From contig DATMDV010000257.1 in NCBI GenBank assembly GCA_035557475.1, positions 1 to 36,516 on the forward strand: DNA of 36,516 nucleotides, read 5' to 3'. The DNA comes from JALOLG01 sp035557475 (GTDB lineage: Bacteria; Actinomycetota; Acidimicrobiia; Acidimicrobiales; Ilumatobacteraceae). Shown piece after piece: positions 15,581-23,606 of the stretch. A program made the position numbers and the translations under genes. Below the pieces are notes generated by a model. It made no database searches. It had not been told where the DNA came from and saw nothing but the letters and a program-made list of their open reading frames with translations. How positions within the stretch are numbered: position 1 is the first letter of the stretch; each line of letters begins with the position of its first letter.

Positions 15581-16804
15581 GTGGAGAGCCCAGCGGTGCT
15601 GACGCTCCGGACCGAGCGTTTCGTCGCCGGCGGCGACGCGCTCGCCAAGGCCGACGATGGGCGGGTGGTGTTCGTGCGCGGCGCTCTCCCGGGCGAACTG
15701 GTGAGTGTCGAGGTGACCGAGGAGAAGCGCGACTGGTCGCGCGGCGACGTCGTCGACGTGGTCGAACCGTCGTTCGACCGCGTGATCCCGCCCTGCCCGT
15801 ATCGGATCGCCGGATGCGGTGGGTGTGATTGGCAGCACGTCGCGGTGTCCGCCCAGATGACCGCCAAGGCGGCGCTCCTCGCCGACGCGATGCGACGCAC
15901 CGGTGGGTTGAACGAAGCGGTGATCATCACCGGAGAATCGGCGCCACCGACGGCCTACCGCACGAGTGTGCGCGTGGTCGGTTCGTCATCCGGACGGGCG
16001 GCGTTCCGCCGCGAGCGGTCGAACGAGCCGATCGAGGTCGACGTGTGCATGGTGGCCCACCCGGCGCTGTTCGACGTGCTGCGTGACGTGACGATCGATC
16101 GCGATGTCGAGTTGACACTCCGCGTCTCGGAGGCGACCGGTCAGATGACCGCGATCTGGGACCGCCGCACCGGCGACGTGGCGGGACTGCCCGGCTCCGT
16201 GCAGACGGGTTCCAACGCGGTGCTGTACGAGGACGTGGCCGGCCACCGGTTCCGCGTGTCGGCCGGCTCGTTCTTCCAGTCCGGCCCGGCCGCCGCCGGC
16301 TTGCTCGTCGATGCAGTGCGTCGGGCGGCGCCCGAGATCGACATGGCCGATCATGTGGTCGATGCCTACGCGGGTGTCGGGCTGTTCGGCCTCGCGGCGG
16401 TGTCTGCGTCGAGCCGGACGACGAGCCTCGAGACATCGCGATCGGCGGTTCAGGACGCCGCGGTGAACCTCGCCGGACGGGCGGCGACGGTCGTGCGTGG
16501 CGAGGTCGGAGCGTGGCGGGCCGAGGGCGAGCCGGTCGACGTCGTCATCGCCGATCCGGCGCGCAGCGGGCTCGGTAAGCCGGGATCAGCGGCGTTGGCG
16601 GCCGCTGGTGCCCCGGTGCTGGTGCTCGTGAGTTGCGACCCGGTGTCGCTGGCCCGCGACACCGCGCTTTTGCGAGGTCACGGCTACCGCCACGTGCAGA
16701 CCGAGGTGCTCGACCTGTTCCCGATGACGCACCACGTGGAAGCCGTGACCAGATTCGTCGCCGACCGTGAGGCCGCCCGCGACGCCCGTGCGCTGGCACA
16801 CTGA
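15581..16804 (+). CDS. RlmD/TrmA-family RNA uracil-C5 methyltransferase
   Basis: SAM-dependent m5U methyltransferase of 407 residues acting on rRNA or tRNA. A TRAM-like N-terminal beta domain (about 1-65) precedes four cysteines, Cys72, Cys79, Cys82 and Cys156. Their spacing resembles the [4Fe-4S] site of E. coli RlmD. The catalytic domain has the FFQSGP loop, SAM motif DAYAGVGLFGL, DPARSGLG and nucleophile Cys352 in LVSCDP. The target base cannot be assigned from sequence alone. It starts at GTG 15581. The next gene, a pseudouridine-phosphate glycosidase, begins 4 bp after its stop, so both may be transcribed together. Confidence 0.92.
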   Translation: MESPAVLTLRTERFVAGGDALAKADDGRVVFVRGALPGELVSVEVTEEKRDWSRGDVVDVVEPSFDRVIPPCPYRIAGCGGCDWQHVAVSAQMTAKAALLADAMRRTGGLNEAVIITGESAPPTAYRTSVRVVGSSSGRAAFRRERSNEPIEVDVCMVAHPALFDVLRDVTIDRDVELTLRVSEATGQMTAIWDRRTGDVAGLPGSVQTGSNAVLYEDVAGHRFRVSAGSFFQSGPAAAGLLVDAVRRAAPEIDMADHVVDAYAGVGLFGLAAVSASSRTTSLETSRSAVQDAAVNLAGRAATVVRGEVGAWRAEGEPVDVVIADPARSGLGKPGSAALAAAGAPVLVLVSCDPVSLARDTALLRGHGYRHVQTEVLDLFPMTHHVEAVTRFVADREAARDARALAH

Positions 16805-16808
16805 CGCC

Positions 16809-17714
16809 GTGCTGGAACCGAGGTTGTCGGAGGAGGTGGCAACGGCGCTTTCCGACGGTGTTGCCGTCGTCGCTCTCGAGTCGACGATCTTCTCGAACCT
16901 CGGGCTGCCATCGCCGGCCAACGCCGCCGCGCTGGCCCGCTGCACGGCGGCGATCCGCGCCCGCGGCGCGGTGCCCGCGGTCACGGCCGTGCTCGACGGC
17001 GTTGCACGCGTCGGGCTCGACGACACCGAGCACGATCGCATCCTCGGACCGGCGCGCAAGGCCGCTGAACGCGATCTCGCGGTCGCCGTTGCGCAACGGT
17101 GGGATTTCGGCGCGACCACGGTCTCGGCATCGGTGGCGCTGGCTGCGTCAGCCGGCATCGAGGTCTTCGCCACCGGTGGGATCGGTGGCGTGCACCGCGG
17201 CGCCGAGCTGACCGGCGACATCAGCGCCGACCTCGATGCGCTCGCTCATCACGCGGTCATCACGGTGTGTGCGGGGGCGAAGGCGTTCCTCGACCTCGCC
17301 CGCACGCTCGAGTACCTCGAAACCGTCGGAGTGCCGGTGCTCGGCTGGTGCCACGACTGGTTCCCGGCGTTCTACACGCGTTCGTCGGGGCTGCGCGTGC
17401 CACACCGTATCGATTCGGCGGTCGAGGTGGTGGCCACGCTGCGCAATCGCACCAGGCAGACAACCGGCGTCCTCGTCGGCGTGCCGATCCCCGAGTCCGA
17501 CGAGCTCGACGCCGACGAGCTCGACACTGTGCTGCACCGGGCCCTCGACGAGTGCGCTCTGGCGGGCGTCGTCGGCGCCGCAGTCACGCCGTTCGTGCTC
17601 GGCCGCATTGCCGAGGCGACCGAGGGCCAGAGCATTCCGGCCAATCTCGCCCTCGCCGCGCACAACGCGGAGGTCGCGGCCGAGATCGCCGTCGCAGCCG
17701 CCGCCGGCCGCTGA
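16809..17714 (+). CDS. psuG: Pseudouridine-5'-phosphate glycosidase
   Basis: A 301-residue enzyme that reversibly cleaves the C-C bond of pseudouridine 5'-phosphate to uracil and ribose 5-phosphate. Family motifs are ALESTIFSNLGLPSPAN near the N-terminus, FATGGIGGVHRGAE and CAGAKAFLDLARTLEYLET. Lys158 there matches the catalytic Lys166 of E. coli YeiN/PsuG. The C-terminus has the usual GQSIPANLALAAHNAEVAA. GTG at 16809 is chosen because a further upstream start would overlap the methyltransferase and lacks family similarity. CACACT ends 6 nt before it, a possible internal promoter. No PsuK-type kinase is encoded nearby. Confidence 0.94.
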   Translation: MLEPRLSEEVATALSDGVAVVALESTIFSNLGLPSPANAAALARCTAAIRARGAVPAVTAVLDGVARVGLDDTEHDRILGPARKAAERDLAVAVAQRWDFGATTVSASVALAASAGIEVFATGGIGGVHRGAELTGDISADLDALAHHAVITVCAGAKAFLDLARTLEYLETVGVPVLGWCHDWFPAFYTRSSGLRVPHRIDSAVEVVATLRNRTRQTTGVLVGVPIPESDELDADELDTVLHRALDECALAGVVGAAVTPFVLGRIAEATEGQSIPANLALAAHNAEVAAEIAVAAAAGR

Positions 17715-17724
17715 CGCAGCGTCG

Positions 17725-18309
17725 CTACAGCTTCGCCAGCCGCCGTTCGACGCGGTCGAGGAACTTGCTGCGATCATCGGCGCTCGAAGTGTCGACGCCG
17801 TACATCGCCACCCAGGCCGTGCGGCAGCGCCGGCTGCACAGCGATCGCAGGGCGCGGGTGACGACCCGCTTGCCGCCTTCGCCCTGTAATGCGTTGACGA
17901 GCTTCGACGACCCGTGAGTGGTGACGACGACGATGCGGCGGACGTTGAACAGCAGCGGCCGCACGCGGCTGGAGCCGGCGGGCAGAGTCCATGCGACACC
18001 GTTCGCCCACACGCGGTCGATCCAACCCTTGAGCATCGCCGGTTGCCCGCTCCACCATGTCGGGTAGACGAGCACCAACGTGTCGCACCAGCGCAGATCG
18101 TCGGCGTGGCGCTGCAGCGCCGGCGCGGTGCCGGGCTCGAGGTGGGAGCGGCGGTCGTCGGCATCGAAGCACGGATCGAATCCCTCGGCATACAGGTCGG
18201 TGACGCGGACGACACGGCCAGCCCGTTCGAGCCCAGCGAGCACGCGATCGCGGACGGCGCTGACGAACGACGCCGGATCGGGGTGGCAGTGGACGACGAG
18301 GACGTTCAC
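17725..18309 (-). CDS. Flavodoxin-fold NAD(P)H oxidoreductase (copy 2)
   Basis: A 194-residue member of the Flavodoxin_2 / quinone reductase family, FMN- or FAD-dependent, cytoplasmic. It begins MNVLVVHCHPDPASF (flavin phosphate loop). The family core LVLVYPTWWSGQPAMLKGWIDRV follows, with the mid-protein VVTTHGSSK. GTG at 18309 overlaps the upstream paralogue's TGA by 4 bp (GTGA), so translation is coupled. The C-terminus (AMYGVDTSSADDRSKFLDRVERRL) closely parallels the upstream gene, marking a tandem duplication. Substrate unknown. The 3' end faces psuG across 10 bp. Confidence 0.9.
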   Translation of the reverse strand: MNVLVVHCHPDPASFVSAVRDRVLAGLERAGRVVRVTDLYAEGFDPCFDADDRRSHLEPGTAPALQRHADDLRWCDTLVLVYPTWWSGQPAMLKGWIDRVWANGVAWTLPAGSSRVRPLLFNVRRIVVVTTHGSSKLVNALQGEGGKRVVTRALRSLCSRRCRTAWVAMYGVDTSSADDRSKFLDRVERRLAKL

Positions 18310-18899
18310 CGCAGTCGCCCCATCGTCGCCTCGACCCGGTCGAGGAACTCGCGTCGGACGGGCTCACTGGCGGTGTCGATGCCGTACAGGCCGAGCCATT
18401 TCGTGCGCGTCCGGAGCCCGCACGCCATGCGCAACGCTCGACTGATCGTCCGGCGTCCGTTGTCGTTGATCAGCCTCACCGTCCATCGTGGCGATCCGTA
18501 GCTGCTGATGCCGACCAGGCGACGCACTGTGCGCAGCCCGGGTCGAACCTTGCCGTTTCGCTCGTCGAAGACGAACGCAACACCGGGCACCATCACCCGC
18601 TCGAGCCAGCCCTTCAGGATCGCAGGGAGGCCGCTCCACCAGGTCGGGTACACGAACACCAGGCAGTCGGCCCACTGCACCAGCCGAGCGTGCTCGCGGG
18701 TCTGCTCGTCGACGAGTGGCATCTCGCCGTGGTACGCCTGGCGTTCCTCGGGCGACATCGCAACGCGAAAACCGATCGCGTACAGGTCGACCACCTCGAC
18801 CACGTGACCGCCGGCCCGGAGGCCGGCGACCGCCCGCTCGGCCGCGGCGTGGGTGAAGCTGTCGTCGCACGGATGAGCGACCACCACGAGTGCCTGCAT
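18306..18899 (-). CDS. Flavodoxin-fold NAD(P)H oxidoreductase (copy 1)
   Basis: A 197-residue Flavodoxin_2 family protein starting MQALVVVAHPCDDSF, with the same core as its neighbour (LVFVYPTWWSGLPAILKGWLERV). The C-terminus is GLYGIDTASEPVRREFLDRVEATM. ATG at 18899 is the family start; TACACT ends 9 nt upstream on this strand. It is first in the two-gene operon and overlaps copy 2 by GTGA. Two adjacent, diverged copies suggest a heterodimer or two substrates. Quinone or nitro-compound reduction is the family norm, not shown here. Confidence 0.9.
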   Translation of the reverse strand: MQALVVVAHPCDDSFTHAAAERAVAGLRAGGHVVEVVDLYAIGFRVAMSPEERQAYHGEMPLVDEQTREHARLVQWADCLVFVYPTWWSGLPAILKGWLERVMVPGVAFVFDERNGKVRPGLRTVRRLVGISSYGSPRWTVRLINDNGRRTISRALRMACGLRTRTKWLGLYGIDTASEPVRREFLDRVEATMGRLR

Positions 18900-18908
18900 G
18901 CGGCGGCG

Positions 18909-18914
18909 AGTGTA
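18909..18914 (-). promoter_or_regulatory. -10 element of the oxidoreductase pair
   Basis: On the minus strand TACACT (TAnnnT) ends 9 nt before the ATG at 18899, in the 146-bp gap shared with the divergent surface-protein gene. Confidence 0.35.
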
Positions 18915-19045
18915 CGTGTGCGGCACACCAGGTGCTCGGGCGGTCGGCGCTCAAGGTCCACGCCCGGTGTGCCGATGCCCAACGCACGAGCGGCGGACGC
19001 GCGTTATCGCGCGCGTGGAGATCAGGCGGACGGGAGGTGGGCGAG

Positions 19046-20311
19046 GTGGATCAACGGCTGCGACGGGCACTCGTCCGCGTCGTCGGTGCCACCACCATCG
19101 TCGTCGGTGTCACCGTGACGGCCAGCGCCGTGCGCCGCGCCGATCAAGTCGTCGCGTCCGGCCGGGAGGTGTTGATGGGCGACCGGCTCGTCGACACGTT
19201 CGTCGCCGGTGACTTGAGCGTCGTGCGCAACGTCGAGACCGCCGGCATCGTCGTCGCCCTCGGTGATCTCACGGTTGACGGCGGCTCGCTGCGGATCGAG
19301 CGGGCCAGCGCCCGCGTGTTCGCCATCGGCGGGTCGTTGGCGGTGGGCGATGATGCCTCGATCATCTTGCCGGCGACGGGCGGGCTGAAGTACGGGACGA
19401 TCCGAACGGGAACGCCCGGCTCGCCCGACACCGTGACCCGGGATCCGAACGCGGTGTCGGCGTTCACGCCGATGGTGGCCGCCCTCGAGTCGAGTGCGAG
19501 ATGCTTCGCCGCGTCCGCGACATCGGGCATCGTCACCCGTGACGCTTCGCTCACGACGTTCGTCGGCGATGGTGTCAGCGCGCTCCAGGTGTTCCATGTG
19601 TCCGGCCGCCTCGTCGGCCCGGTGCGGTTCGACCGCGTGCCACCGGACGCCACGGTCCTGATCAACGTCGAGGGCCAGCACGTCGCGGTGTCGCCGACGT
19701 CGGACGACTGGACCGATCGTTCGAACGACATCCTCGTCAACGTCCCCACCGCCAGCACCGTGACGGTCGACGCTGGTGACGGTCGCATGATCAACCTCCT
19801 CGTCGGCAACCCCGAGTCGCGGACGTCGGTCGAAGGAGAGCTGTACCGCGGCCGGATGCTGACGCTGGGCGAGCTCGAGCTGTTCGGGACACGACTCGAA
19901 GCGGGTCGCCTGACCGCGACCCACCTGCCGGAGTGCCGGCCTGCCGACCTCGCCGGCTCCGCTGCGGTACCGATCACCGCCGCGCCGACCGCCTCCCCTT
20001 CGACATCGTCGACCGCGGCGCCGACGAGCACGACCTCGACGTCGTCGACGACGACCACCACCACCACGGTCGTCGCCGGCTCGGTGCCCGCAGGTGCGCC
20101 GGCCGTTCTCGGCGCGGCGTTCAGCCTCGGCGGCGCAGCGACGTCGACCAAGTGGTGGATCGGGCTCCCGGTCAGCCTGCTCGGATTGTTGCTGCTGACG
20201 TCGAGCTGGATCATCCCGGTGCTGATGGCGGGCCGCCCGGCGGGTGTGATCCGCCGGATCGTGCGAGCCGGGAGACCAATCCGTCGCGCACGCCCGGCCA
20301 CTCGGCGCTGA
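19046..20311 (+). CDS. Choice-of-anchor A-like surface protein with C-terminal TM
   Basis: A 421-residue protein. An N-terminal signal/TM segment (about residues 10-30) leads to a beta-rich domain. That domain contains VDTFVAGDLSVVRNVETAGIVV, FAIGGSLAVGDDASI and, later, ATVLINVEGQHVAVSP followed by ILVNVPTASTVTV. This fits the choice-of-anchor A family of exported proteins. A Thr/Ser/Pro-rich stalk follows, then a TM helix (WWIGLPVSLLGLLLL region) and a basic tail, so it is anchored at the cell surface. GTG 19046 is chosen over in-frame GTG 19037 because GGGAGGTGG (19032-19040) is a good Shine-Dalgarno sequence only for the former. The last 101 bp overlap the convergent acetyltransferase gene. 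Confidence 0.85.
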   Translation: MDQRLRRALVRVVGATTIVVGVTVTASAVRRADQVVASGREVLMGDRLVDTFVAGDLSVVRNVETAGIVVALGDLTVDGGSLRIERASARVFAIGGSLAVGDDASIILPATGGLKYGTIRTGTPGSPDTVTRDPNAVSAFTPMVAALESSARCFAASATSGIVTRDASLTTFVGDGVSALQVFHVSGRLVGPVRFDRVPPDATVLINVEGQHVAVSPTSDDWTDRSNDILVNVPTASTVTVDAGDGRMINLLVGNPESRTSVEGELYRGRMLTLGELELFGTRLEAGRLTATHLPECRPADLAGSAAVPITAAPTASPSTSSTAAPTSTTSTSSTTTTTTTVVAGSVPAGAPAVLGAAFSLGGAATSTKWWIGLPVSLLGLLLLTSSWIIPVLMAGRPAGVIRRIVRAGRPIRRARPATRR

Positions 20312-20870
20312 TGATCGAGTAGACGGCGGTGTCGCGGGGCCGCGTCTCGCCGGGCTGGTTCACCAAGCGATGCGATCGCAAGATGCCCTCGAACTGGGCG
20401 CCCAGTCGCTCGATGGCGTCGCGGCTGCGCTGGTTGAGGGCATCGGTGCAGATCGCGACCCGCCACACCTCCCACTGCTCGAACGCATTCGTGAGCAGCA
20501 GCAGCTTGGCCTCGGTGTTGATGGCTGTCCGTTGCGCGGTCGATGCCAGCCACGTGCCGCCGATCTCGACCTCGTCGGGTACCGCCCGACCGCGCCAATG
20601 CCGCAGCTCGAGGTACCTCGTGCAGCCGACGAGCTCGCCCGTGTCGAGACGGCGCTGGGCGAATGGCACGACCGCACCGCGATCGCGGTCGGTCAGCAGC
20701 CAGTCGATGTAGCGCTCCGCTTCGGCGAGCCCGTCGGGAACGGGGGTGTAGCTGTAGCTCGACCGGTCGATCGCACCGGCCCGGGCGAGGTCGGGCGCGT
20801 GCTCGGACGCCAGCGGCTCGAGTTGCACGTGGACGCCGGTCAGCGTGAACGGCTCGATGGGCGTGGGCAC
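20211..20870 (-). CDS. GNAT family N-acetyltransferase
   Basis: A 219-residue RimJ/RimL-like (GNAT_3 type) acetyltransferase. It opens TLTGVHVQLEPLASEHAPDL, carries VEIGGTWLASTAQRTAINTEAKLLLLTNAFE, the acetyl-CoA binding region of this subfamily, and RVAICTDALNQRSRDAIERLGAQFEGILR. The usual end (DTAVYSIISAEWPGV) is followed by a ~25-residue Gly/Pro-rich extension read through the opposing gene's TM region. GTG at 20870 is supported by TACGGT ending 6 nt upstream. Acetyl acceptor unknown. It is divergent from the DUF2889 gene. Confidence 0.9.
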   Translation of the reverse strand: MPTPIEPFTLTGVHVQLEPLASEHAPDLARAGAIDRSSYSYTPVPDGLAEAERYIDWLLTDRDRGAVVPFAQRRLDTGELVGCTRYLELRHWRGRAVPDEVEIGGTWLASTAQRTAINTEAKLLLLTNAFEQWEVWRVAICTDALNQRSRDAIERLGAQFEGILRSHRLVNQPGETRPRDTAVYSIISAEWPGVRDGLVSRLARSGGSHPPGGPPSAPG

Positions 20871-20876
20871 CAGCCG

Positions 20877-20882
20877 ACCGTA
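20877..20882 (-). promoter_or_regulatory. -10 element of GNAT gene
   Basis: On the minus strand TACGGT (TAnnnT) ends 6 nt before the GTG at 20870. Confidence 0.4.
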
Positions 20883-20916
20883 GCCAAGCGCCGGCGCTCT
20901 GCTACTCCTGTGTTCC

Positions 20917-21624
20917 GTGACCCCCTCCGAGACGCCCTTCGACACCAGATCGATCCTGCCCGACGACGACGTCGGTTACGACGGCATCGACGACATCGGT
21001 GAGCTCGATGTGCTGCACGATCGGGAGTACCGCGTGCGCGCCTTCCGCATGTCCGGCGACCGGCTCTTGATCCGCGGCGCGGTCCGCGACCAGAAGCCAC
21101 CGAACCTCTACATCGCCGACGACGACCGGCCGCTGACGATCCACCACATGCAGATCGACCTGGAGGTCGGGTTCCCGTCGCTCGAGATCATGAAGGCGAC
21201 GGTGCGGTTCGAGACCCATCCCCACGGTGGGTGTCCGTCGATCATCGACCACTACGGCGGGCTCGTCGGGTTGTCGATCGCCCGCGGGTTCACGCACAAG
21301 GTGCGCGAACTGTTCGGGGGCCCGCGTGGCTGCACGCACACCACGGCGCTGTTGCAGGCGATGGCGCCGGTCGCGGTGCAGTGCTTCTGGTCGATGGATG
21401 CGGCGGAATCGAACAGAGCGACGGAACCCGAGGAGCCCGGGCGCGATCGGCGCGGTGAGCGGTGGGCGTCGAACCTGAACACGTGTCACGTGTGGGCCGA
21501 GGACGGCGAGCTCGTCACGAACCTCCACGCGGGCGGCGACTTCGGGATCCCGATCTTCATCGCCAAACGGGCCGCCGAGCTCGGGCTCGAACCGGACGAC
21601 GCGCGGCTCCGGCTCAACCGTTGA
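20917..21624 (+). CDS. DUF2889 family protein
   Basis: A 235-residue protein matching DUF2889. It shows YRVRAFRMSGDRLLIRGAVRD, HHMQIDLEVGFPSLEI and the signature FGGPRGCTHTTALLQAMAPVAVQ, then NTCHVWAEDGELV. There is no signal peptide, so it is probably cytoplasmic. The family is found across actinobacteria and proteobacteria without a settled function. GTG at 20917 is used; TACTCC lies 8 nt upstream as a weak -10. It starts 46 bp from the divergent GNAT gene and is followed after 7 bp by the PatB-type lyase, a probable operon. Confidence 0.88.
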   Translation: MTPSETPFDTRSILPDDDVGYDGIDDIGELDVLHDREYRVRAFRMSGDRLLIRGAVRDQKPPNLYIADDDRPLTIHHMQIDLEVGFPSLEIMKATVRFETHPHGGCPSIIDHYGGLVGLSIARGFTHKVRELFGGPRGCTHTTALLQAMAPVAVQCFWSMDAAESNRATEPEEPGRDRRGERWASNLNTCHVWAEDGELVTNLHAGGDFGIPIFIAKRAAELGLEPDDARLRLNR

Positions 21625-21631
21625 TCGCGGC

Positions 21632-22777
21632 GTGAGCGACCCATTCGGACTCCGTGCGCTCGACATCGTTCAGGCGCGGGCGCGGCCGGGGGCCAAGTGG
21701 CAGTTCCATCGGGCGGACTACGCCGCGTGGGTCGCCGACATGGACTTCCCGATCGCGCCGGCGATCCGCGAGCGCTTGATCGAGGTGGCGTCGACCGACG
21801 TCGGCTACCCGCCTTGGGGCGGCAAGCGCGGCATCTCACCCGCGGTGGTCGCGTTCGTCGAGCGGATGACGACCAGGTACGGCTGGGTGCCGCAACTGCC
21901 ACGGCTGTACGAGTTGAGCGACGTCATCCAGGGCATCCGCGTCACCGTGCACCACCTGACCGATCCTGGTGACGGCGTGGTGCTGCACACGCCCGCCTAC
22001 CACCCGTTCCTCGACACGATCGAATCGATGCAACGGCGGATCGTGCGGGTCCCGTGGCCGTTCGACCACGAGGCGCTCGACACCGCGCTTGCTCGGCATC
22101 CGGCGCGGCTGATGATCCTGTGCCACCCGCACAACCCGACGGGCCACGTGTTCACCCGGCCCGAGCTCGAGCGCCTCGCCGAGATCGCGGCTCGCCACGA
22201 TCTTGTCGTCGTCGCTGACGAGATCCACGCCGACCTGGTGCACGCTCCGCACGGACACGTGCCGTTCGAGTCACTCGGGCCGGACGTCGCGGCGAGGACG
22301 ATCACGGTGACGTCGCCATCGAAGGCGTTCAACCTCGCCGGTCTGCGATGGGCGATCCTGCATGCCGGATGCGCGGCCATCCGAGCGGTGCTCGACGGTC
22401 TGCCCGACCACTACCTGGGCGCGCCGAACGTGATGGCCGTCGAAGCGACGGCGACCGCGTGGACGTCGGGCGACACGTGGCTGGCGTCCGTGCTGGAAGT
22501 GCTCGACGAGAACCGCCACGCCTTGTCCGACCTGCTCGCCTCCCACCTCCCGGGCGTGAAGTACACGCCACCCGACGCGACGTACCTCGCCTGGCTCGAC
22601 TGCCGTGACCTCGGTTTCGGCGACGACCCGGCTGTGACGTTTCGCGAGCGAGGCGTCGCGCTCAGCCCCGGTCCGCAGTTCGGTGCCGAGGGCAACGGTT
22701 TCGCGCGCCTCAACTTCGCCACCAGCCCGGCCATCCTCGCCGAGACGGTCGCGGCGATGGCCGGAACCCGCCCCTAA
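21632..22777 (+). CDS. MalY/PatB-type PLP-dependent C-S lyase
   Basis: Fold-type I PLP enzyme of 381 residues from the MalY/PatB class II subgroup, typically cystathionine beta-lyase activity releasing homocysteine, pyruvate and ammonia. Motifs are VADMDFPIAPAIRERL, YPPWGG, CHPHNPTG, VVADEIHADL and the PLP lysine Lys231 in TSPSKAFNLAGLR. The C-terminus reads FARLNFATSP, holding the carboxylate-binding Arg. A role as a general aminotransferase cannot be excluded. The GTG start is 7 bp after the DUF2889 stop. A palindrome just after the stop codon may terminate it. Confidence 0.9.
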   Translation: MSDPFGLRALDIVQARARPGAKWQFHRADYAAWVADMDFPIAPAIRERLIEVASTDVGYPPWGGKRGISPAVVAFVERMTTRYGWVPQLPRLYELSDVIQGIRVTVHHLTDPGDGVVLHTPAYHPFLDTIESMQRRIVRVPWPFDHEALDTALARHPARLMILCHPHNPTGHVFTRPELERLAEIAARHDLVVVADEIHADLVHAPHGHVPFESLGPDVAARTITVTSPSKAFNLAGLRWAILHAGCAAIRAVLDGLPDHYLGAPNVMAVEATATAWTSGDTWLASVLEVLDENRHALSDLLASHLPGVKYTPPDATYLAWLDCRDLGFGDDPAVTFRERGVALSPGPQFGAEGNGFARLNFATSPAILAETVAAMAGTRP

Positions 22778-22787
22778 CCCCGCACCT

Positions 22788-22836
22788 GTTTGTGTCACCG
22801 ATACCGGCGACCTTCGCTGATGTCGGTGACACAAAC
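22788..22836. terminator. Palindrome between convergent genes
   Basis: 14-bp perfect arms GTTTGTGTCACCGA (22788-22801) and its complement (22823-22836) flank a 21-nt loop. It lies between the lyase stop (22777) and the anti-sigma stop (22861), the expected place for a bidirectional terminator. No U-tract is present on either side. Confidence 0.6.
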
Positions 22837-22860
22837 CTGAGAGTGGTGGGGGAGGGACGG

Positions 22861-23595
22861 TCAGTCTTGGGTGATCGTGCCGACGAGGACGCGGTCGCCG
22901 GACGAGTCCTGCACGTTGTCGGCCGTCTCCCTGGTGACGGTCAGCGTGGGGAAGAGGACCGGCGAGACGCCAGCCCACAGCACCACGTCGGCTCCCTCGT
23001 TGAACGTGCCGATCGGCACGAGCGTTCCGTCCTCGTTGCGCAGCCACGCCTGGTAGAAGTCGCCTTCGTCGAGGCGCGGCAGGCCGGTCGCATCGAGCTC
23101 GATCTGCCAACCCGAGTCGGTCTTGATGAGTGTGGCTTCGCCGGCGGCGGCCGGGAGCGCGTCGGTCGGCTCGAGCACCATCGAGAACGTCTCGCGGTCG
23201 TCCTGCCCGCCGGTCAGCACGACCATCGTCGCCACCACGGCGATCACGGCCGCCGCGGCGGCGCCCATCAGCACGACGGAACGGGTCCAGCGGCTGCGGT
23301 GTCGAGCGATCGGGATCACGGACGCCGAGGACTCTGTCGGCGAGATGCTCGTCGTCGGAGCGGCTGTTGAGATCGCGGCGGGTGGCATCGGAGCGACGGT
23401 GTGTCCGGGACGGGCTCCGACGGCGCCCGAGACTGCCGCCACGACCGCGTCTTCGAGACCTGGTGCGGGTTCGTCCCACAGACCGGGATCGGCCAGCAAC
23501 GCCCGCAGTTCATCCAGATCGGCGCGCTCGTCCGAGTCGTCGATCGACCCGGTCGGTTCACCCGCCAGGTAGGCGATTCGGTCGTCGTCGTTCAT
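22861..23595 (-). CDS. Anti-sigma factor (RskA-like C-terminus)
   Basis: A 244-residue single-pass membrane protein. The acidic N-terminal cytoplasmic part (MNDDDRIAYLAGEPTG to about 95) lacks the HxxxCxxC zinc motif. A Thr/Pro-rich stretch leads to one TM helix (WTRSVVLMGAAAAAVIAVVA, about 108-130). The external domain has the RskA pattern SGWQIELDATGLPRLDEGDF then YQAWLRNEDGTLVPIGTF. It is predicted to hold the ECF sigma factor encoded 11 bp upstream and release it on an extracytoplasmic signal, by family analogy. ATG at 23595. Confidence 0.88.
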   Translation of the reverse strand: MNDDDRIAYLAGEPTGSIDDSDERADLDELRALLADPGLWDEPAPGLEDAVVAAVSGAVGARPGHTVAPMPPAAISTAAPTTSISPTESSASVIPIARHRSRWTRSVVLMGAAAAAVIAVVATMVVLTGGQDDRETFSMVLEPTDALPAAAGEATLIKTDSGWQIELDATGLPRLDEGDFYQAWLRNEDGTLVPIGTFNEGADVVLWAGVSPVLFPTLTVTRETADNVQDSSGDRVLVGTITQD

Positions 23596-23606
23596 TGGAT
23601 GTCCCG

